This document shows positions 5,483 to 9,252 of a stretch of DNA of 9,252 bases, piece after piece. The notes beneath the pieces were generated by a model. That model was not told where the DNA came from and searched no databases. It saw only the letters and a list, made by a program, of their open reading frames with translations. Numbering within the stretch: position 1 is the stretch's first letter; every line of letters begins with the position of its first letter. The position numbers were made by a program, and so were the translations under genes. This stretch comes from Candidatus Nomurabacteria bacterium CG_4_10_14_0_2_um_filter_30_12 (GTDB lineage Bacteria; Patescibacteriota; Minisyncoccia; Phycocordibacterales; UBA9973): positions 1 through 9,252 of the forward strand of contig PFOY01000031.1 of the NCBI GenBank assembly GCA_002792755.1, read 5' to 3'.

Positions 5483-7240
5483 ATGAAAAATTTTTATAGT
5501 TATATATTAAACTTATTACCTCCTAAAAATGAAATAAAAAAAGCTATCTCTCATTTCTCAAAAAGAGAATATTTTGTTTTTCTAGGGTTCGTAGCTATTC
5601 TAATCATAAGCACATTAATGATACTTGAAAATATAAATAAATCATTTATGGTAAGTGTAGCAATGAAAGGAGGATCCATAACTGAAGGAATAGTCGGTAC
5701 TCCACGTTTTATAAATCCAATACTTGCAAATTCCATAGCAGATCAAGACCTTGTATCATTAATTTATTCTGGATTAATGAGGAAAAATTCTGATGGTAGC
5801 CTCACACCAGACCTAGCTCTTAAATATGAAGTATCAAAAGATAATCTAGTGTATACATTTACATTAAAAGATAAAATTTATTTTCATGATAAAAAACCTG
5901 TTACTGCGGATGATATAATTTTTACTATAAACAAAATAAAAGATCCCATAATTAAAAGTCCCAAAAAAGGAAATTGGGAAGGTATAACTATCTCTAAAAT
6001 AGATGAAAAAACTATTAAATTCACATTAAAACAGCCATATTCATCATTTCTAGAAAATACAACTCTTGGCATAATGCCATCATATTTATGGAATATTTCC
6101 CCTATAGAATTAAATGATATAAATACACAACCAATAGGATCTGGACCATATAAAGTAAACAAAGTAAGCAAACAATCAATAGGATTAATAGATTATTATG
6201 ATCTAGTTTCTTTTAAAGAATTTAATTTTAATGAACCATATATCAAAAATATAACATTACATTTTTATCCAAATGAAGAAGACCAAATATCTGCTCTTAC
6301 AAAAGGAGAAGTAGATCAGATAAGTTCTATAACTCCATCAAATGCAAAAATATTAGAAGAAAAAGGATATCGTATAGAATCTTTAACACTTCCAAGAGTG
6401 TTTGGATTATTTTTTAACCAAAATCAAAATCAAATTTTTACTGATAAAAATATCATAAAAGCGATAGACCTAGCGGTAAACAAAGATAATATTATTAATG
6501 ACGTCCTTTTAGGATATGGTGTCGTTACTAATGACCCAATACCACCAAACATGATAAATTATCAAAAACTAAACAAAGAAGATACTATGACTTATGCTGA
6601 AAATGTAAAAAAGGCAGAAAGTATATTAGCAAAAGATGGTTGGAAAAAAGATGAAAATGGATTTTTACAAAAAACAACAACAGTAAAAGGTAAAAAAACA
6701 ACAACAAGCCTAGAATTTTCTATTTCAACAGGTAATGCTCCAGAACTTTCAAAATCTGCAGAATTAATAAAACAAAATTTAGAAAACATCGGAATGAAAG
6801 TCATTATAAAAACTTTTGAAATCGGAAACTTAAATCAAGGAGTCATACGACCACGCAAATATGATACATTGCTTTTTGGACAAATTATAAACCATGAATC
6901 TGATTTATTCGCCTTCTGGCATTCATCACAAAGAAAAGATCCAGGGCTTAATGTAGCTATATATACAAATGCTAATGTAGATAAAATATTAGAAGATGCA
7001 TTTATTACAATCGACGAAAAATCAAGAATTAAGAAATATGCTCAATTTGAAAACAAAATAAAAAAAGATATGCCAGCAGTATTTTTATATAGTCCAAACT
7101 TTATATATGTAATATCAAAGAATCTTCAAGGGTTTTCAATGAATCACATTACTACACCTAGTGATAGATTCCTAGGTTCATATTTATGGTATACTAAAAC
7201 AGATAATGTTTGGAAAATATTTTCCGAATACCAGCTATAG
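5483..7240 (+). CDS. Membrane-anchored family-5 extracellular solute-binding protein (peptide-type)
   Basis: The 585-residue product matches the SBP_bac_5 family (oligopeptide, dipeptide and nickel-binding proteins; usual mature length about 500). Visible signatures are GGSITEGIVGTPRFINPILA (63-82), DLVSLIYSGLMRKNSDGSLTPDLA (89-112), and YTFTLKDKIYFHDKKPVTADDI (124-145). C-terminal features are YDTLLFGQI, FWHSSQRKDPG and the late MPAVFLYSP. An N-terminal basic segment of about 30 residues precedes one hydrophobic helix (about 31-50). No lipobox cysteine follows it, so the protein is probably held by an uncleaved helix with its binding domain outside. Such proteins normally hand peptides to an ABC transporter, but no permease or ATPase gene is in the window. 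The start lacks a Shine-Dalgarno; an 18-bp palindrome ends 8 bp upstream. The stop is TAG. The ligand cannot be read from sequence. Confidence 0.9.
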   Translation: MKNFYSYILNLLPPKNEIKKAISHFSKREYFVFLGFVAILIISTLMILENINKSFMVSVAMKGGSITEGIVGTPRFINPILANSIADQDLVSLIYSGLMRKNSDGSLTPDLALKYEVSKDNLVYTFTLKDKIYFHDKKPVTADDIIFTINKIKDPIIKSPKKGNWEGITISKIDEKTIKFTLKQPYSSFLENTTLGIMPSYLWNISPIELNDINTQPIGSGPYKVNKVSKQSIGLIDYYDLVSFKEFNFNEPYIKNITLHFYPNEEDQISALTKGEVDQISSITPSNAKILEEKGYRIESLTLPRVFGLFFNQNQNQIFTDKNIIKAIDLAVNKDNIINDVLLGYGVVTNDPIPPNMINYQKLNKEDTMTYAENVKKAESILAKDGWKKDENGFLQKTTTVKGKKTTTSLEFSISTGNAPELSKSAELIKQNLENIGMKVIIKTFEIGNLNQGVIRPRKYDTLLFGQIINHESDLFAFWHSSQRKDPGLNVAIYTNANVDKILEDAFITIDEKSRIKKYAQFENKIKKDMPAVFLYSPNFIYVISKNLQGFSMNHITTPSDRFLGSYLWYTKTDNVWKIFSEYQL

Positions 7241-7276
7241 GTTATCAACTCTGAGGTTATAAGACTAATGAGCTGA

Positions 7277-7291
7277 TCCGCCTATAGCGGA
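7277..7291. repeat. Short palindrome TCCGC-5-GCGGA in the spacer before RNase J
   Basis: TCCGC (7277-7281) and GCGGA (7287-7291) form a 5-bp stem around CTATA, 36 bp after the solute-binding gene. On the plus strand only AAAAA follows, so it is not an intrinsic terminator for the upstream gene; on the minus strand a T-run precedes it rather than follows. It resembles the element at 3408-3420. The rest of the 7241-7329 spacer is AT-rich with no clear promoter or Shine-Dalgarno. Confidence 0.4.
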
Positions 7292-7329
7292 AAAACTAAC
7301 TATTAATTATTAATAATAAAAAAAACAAA

Positions 7330-9252
7330 ATGAAAAAAACCAGACTATCTTTTAGCTCTGTCATGATGGAAGAGAAAAAAGAAAACAAAATAATTACAAA
7401 CCCCCATTTACAGAAAATAAAAATTGAAAATAAGAATGGAGAAAAAAGAAAACTTATAAAAAGTTCTACTTATCAATACAGAAAGAAAAATTATGGAAAA
7501 CAAATAGGTGGAAATCGTTCTTTTAGTAATAAAAACAAATATAAAAATATAAGTGAAAACAAAATTCCACCACCTGAAGAAGGAGTAATACGTATCATTC
7601 CACTCGGTGGAGTAGAAGAAATAGGAAAAAATATGACAGCAATAGAAATAGGTAATGATATTATATTAATTGATGCTGGTATGCATTTTTCTAATGAAGA
7701 TACACCTGGAGTTGATTATGTTATTCCTAATACAACTTATCTTGAAGAACATAAAGATAAAATACGAGGACTTTTTATAACTCATGGACATCTAGACCAT
7801 ATAGGGGGTGTACCTCTCGTACTATCACGCATAGGAAATCCTCCAGTATATTCTCGTAATCTTTCTATGTTGTTAATGAGAAAACGTCAAGCAGAATTTC
7901 CACAATTAGCAACAATGAAAGAAAACATTGTAGAAAAAGATGATACAGTAATTTGTGGTAAAATAAAAATCAGATTTTTTGGTGTCACACACACTATTCC
8001 AGACTCAATTGGTATAATAATAGAAACCAAAAATGGTTGGATAGTAACTCCAGGAGACTATAAATTAGATCAAGTAGACGGAATAGTATCAAATGAAGAA
8101 GAAAAAGAATATTCAATTTTTGATAAAGCAAAAGTTCTTTTATTAATGACTGACTCTACAAATATTGAAAACGAGGGTTTTTCATTACCTGAAATAAAAG
8201 TACATCAAGGACTAGAAAACCTAATAAAAAAAGTAAGTGGACGTATTATAATAGCTGCATTCGCTTCACATATCACACGATTAACACATGTAGTAAAAGT
8301 CGCTGAAAATTTAGGAAAGAAGATTGCCATTGATGGACGTTCAATGAAAACAAATATAGAAGTAGCGATAGAGGCTGGATATTTTAAACCCAAAAAAGAC
8401 ACCATAATACCAATAGAAGAAGCTGATAAATATCCCCCAAATAAAGTTGTAATACTTATGACAGGATCTCAAGGTGAAGAATTCGCAGCATTAAGTAGAG
8501 CAGCAAATAAATCTCATACAAAATTCTCAATTAAAAAAGGAGATACAATAATACTTTCATCTTCTGTTGTACCTGGAAACGAAATAAAAGTTCAACGAAT
8601 AAAAGATAATTTATCTCGTCAAGGTGTAAAAATAATAAGTTATAGAACAGCTGGTGAAGATTTTGTTCATGCTACTGGACATGGAAATAAAGAAGACATA
8701 AGATGGCTTCATAAAAAAACACATCCTAAATTCTTTATCCCAATTCATGGCAATCATTTTATGTTAGAACTTCATAAAGAATTAGCAATAGAAGTCGGAA
8801 TACTAGAAGAAAAAATAATAGTCCCAGATAACGGTTCTATTATTGAAATATCTTCTGATGGAGAAAAAATGACTCTACGTAAAGAAAAAGCACCTTCAGC
8901 ACCAATGATGGTAGATGGACTCGCTATAAGCGATGTACAAGATGTCGTAATAAGAGATAGACAAATGCTAGCACAAGATGGAATGTTTGTCATAATAGCA
9001 CTTGTTGATCAAAAAACAGGAAAACTAAAAAAATCTCCAGATTTAATATCACGTGGATTTGTATATTTAAAAGAAAATCAAGAATTATTACGCCAAGTAC
9101 GAATTATTATAAAAAAGGGAGTAGACGATGTCGTAATAAAAAATAATCAAGTTGACTTAGATTACATAAAATCTAATCTAGGAGAAACAGTTTCAAAATT
9201 CTTATTTCAAAAAACTGCAAAAAGACCTTTAGTCATTCCCGTAGTATTAAGT
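7330..9252 (+). CDS. rnj: Ribonuclease J (3' end cut by window edge)
   Basis: The frame is open for 641 codons to the window edge. A typical RNase J is about 555 residues and ends near a KRPLVIPVV-like motif, here at 631-639, so only a few residues should be missing. RNase J is a cytoplasmic metallo-beta-lactamase/beta-CASP nuclease with 5'-3' exo- and endonuclease activity in mRNA decay and rRNA maturation. Metal ligands visible are HGHLDH (152-157), His221 in THTIPDS, Asp243 in PGDYKLD and His473 in PIHGNH. Beta-CASP motifs are TDSTN (274-278), FASHITR (311-317) and ATGHG (448-452). Family members often have HGHEDH, so Leu155 is a tolerated change at a non-ligand position. Residues 1-85 are a Lys/Asn-rich, probably disordered extension that may bind RNA. 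The ATG at 7330 is the first in frame; Met12 or Met13 are alternatives, and none has a Shine-Dalgarno. Confidence 0.95.
   Translation, partial: MKKTRLSFSSVMMEEKKENKIITNPHLQKIKIENKNGEKRKLIKSSTYQYRKKNYGKQIGGNRSFSNKNKYKNISENKIPPPEEGVIRIIPLGGVEEIGKNMTAIEIGNDIILIDAGMHFSNEDTPGVDYVIPNTTYLEEHKDKIRGLFITHGHLDHIGGVPLVLSRIGNPPVYSRNLSMLLMRKRQAEFPQLATMKENIVEKDDTVICGKIKIRFFGVTHTIPDSIGIIIETKNGWIVTPGDYKLDQVDGIVSNEEEKEYSIFDKAKVLLLMTDSTNIENEGFSLPEIKVHQGLENLIKKVSGRIIIAAFASHITRLTHVVKVAENLGKKIAIDGRSMKTNIEVAIEAGYFKPKKDTIIPIEEADKYPPNKVVILMTGSQGEEFAALSRAANKSHTKFSIKKGDTIILSSSVVPGNEIKVQRIKDNLSRQGVKIISYRTAGEDFVHATGHGNKEDIRWLHKKTHPKFFIPIHGNHFMLELHKELAIEVGILEEKIIVPDNGSIIEISSDGEKMTLRKEKAPSAPMMVDGLAISDVQDVVIRDRQMLAQDGMFVIIALVDQKTGKLKKSPDLISRGFVYLKENQELLRQVRIIIKKGVDDVVIKNNQVDLDYIKSNLGETVSKFLFQKTAKRPLVIPVVLS

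Noticed and set aside
7241..7329. Intrinsic terminator after the solute-binding gene
   Set aside because: The 5-bp palindrome there is followed on the plus strand by A residues rather than a U-tract.
5551..8993. Minus-strand open frames inside the solute-binding and RNase J genes
   Set aside because: They are shadows of plus-strand genes with clear family motifs across the same bases.
918..9252. Recoding of TGA as glycine, as in some Patescibacteria
   Set aside because: The recognised genes read through cleanly with no in-frame TGA, and they stop at TAA or TAG at the expected family lengths.

Overview
This AT-rich window most likely comes from a member of the Candidate Phyla Radiation (Patescibacteria, probably Parcubacteria-like). 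The evidence is a divergent 16S rRNA 5' end with atypical universal-primer sites, a near-absence of Shine-Dalgarno sequences, and a gene set I associate with these small genomes: SecG, a membrane-anchored solute-binding protein, an RNase J with a basic N-terminal tail, a deoxyhypusine-synthase-like protein and a surface protein with peptidoglycan-binding ends. Genes end in TAA or TAG and read through without in-frame TGA, so nothing suggests recoding. The lineage call is inference; no phylogeny could be run.

Layout. On the minus strand, read from about 5050 down to 1, come a DHS-family gene (3938-5050), a small coiled-coil protein (3568-3882), a secreted multi-domain wall-associated protein (918-3401) with a terminator behind it (840-876), and then a strong rRNA promoter (800-828). 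The promoter drives a structured leader of about 300 nt with a boxA-like site, followed by the first ~488 nt of 16S rRNA, which runs off the left edge. On the plus strand, from 5194 rightwards, come secG, a family-5 solute-binding protein and RNase J. RNase J is cut by the right edge within what should be its last few residues.

The two blocks diverge from a 143-bp region (5051-5193). There a 13-bp inverted repeat supplies the -35 sequence of two opposed candidate promoters, both of which place transcription starts at or next to the start codon.

The most notable regulatory signal is upstream of the surface-protein gene. A G8 homopolymer fills half of a 16-bp spacer between a good -35 (TTGATA) and a good -10 (TATACT), which is the layout of phase-variable promoters of surface proteins in other bacteria. 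A perfect DnaA box sits 5 bp upstream of that -35. Other second-look items are the rRNA leader (promoter-proximal terminator-like hairpin, boxA, and a repeated GTGTGGGGG segment that permits alternative pairings), an 18-bp perfect palindrome just upstream of the solute-binding protein, and active-site substitutions in the DHS-like enzyme.
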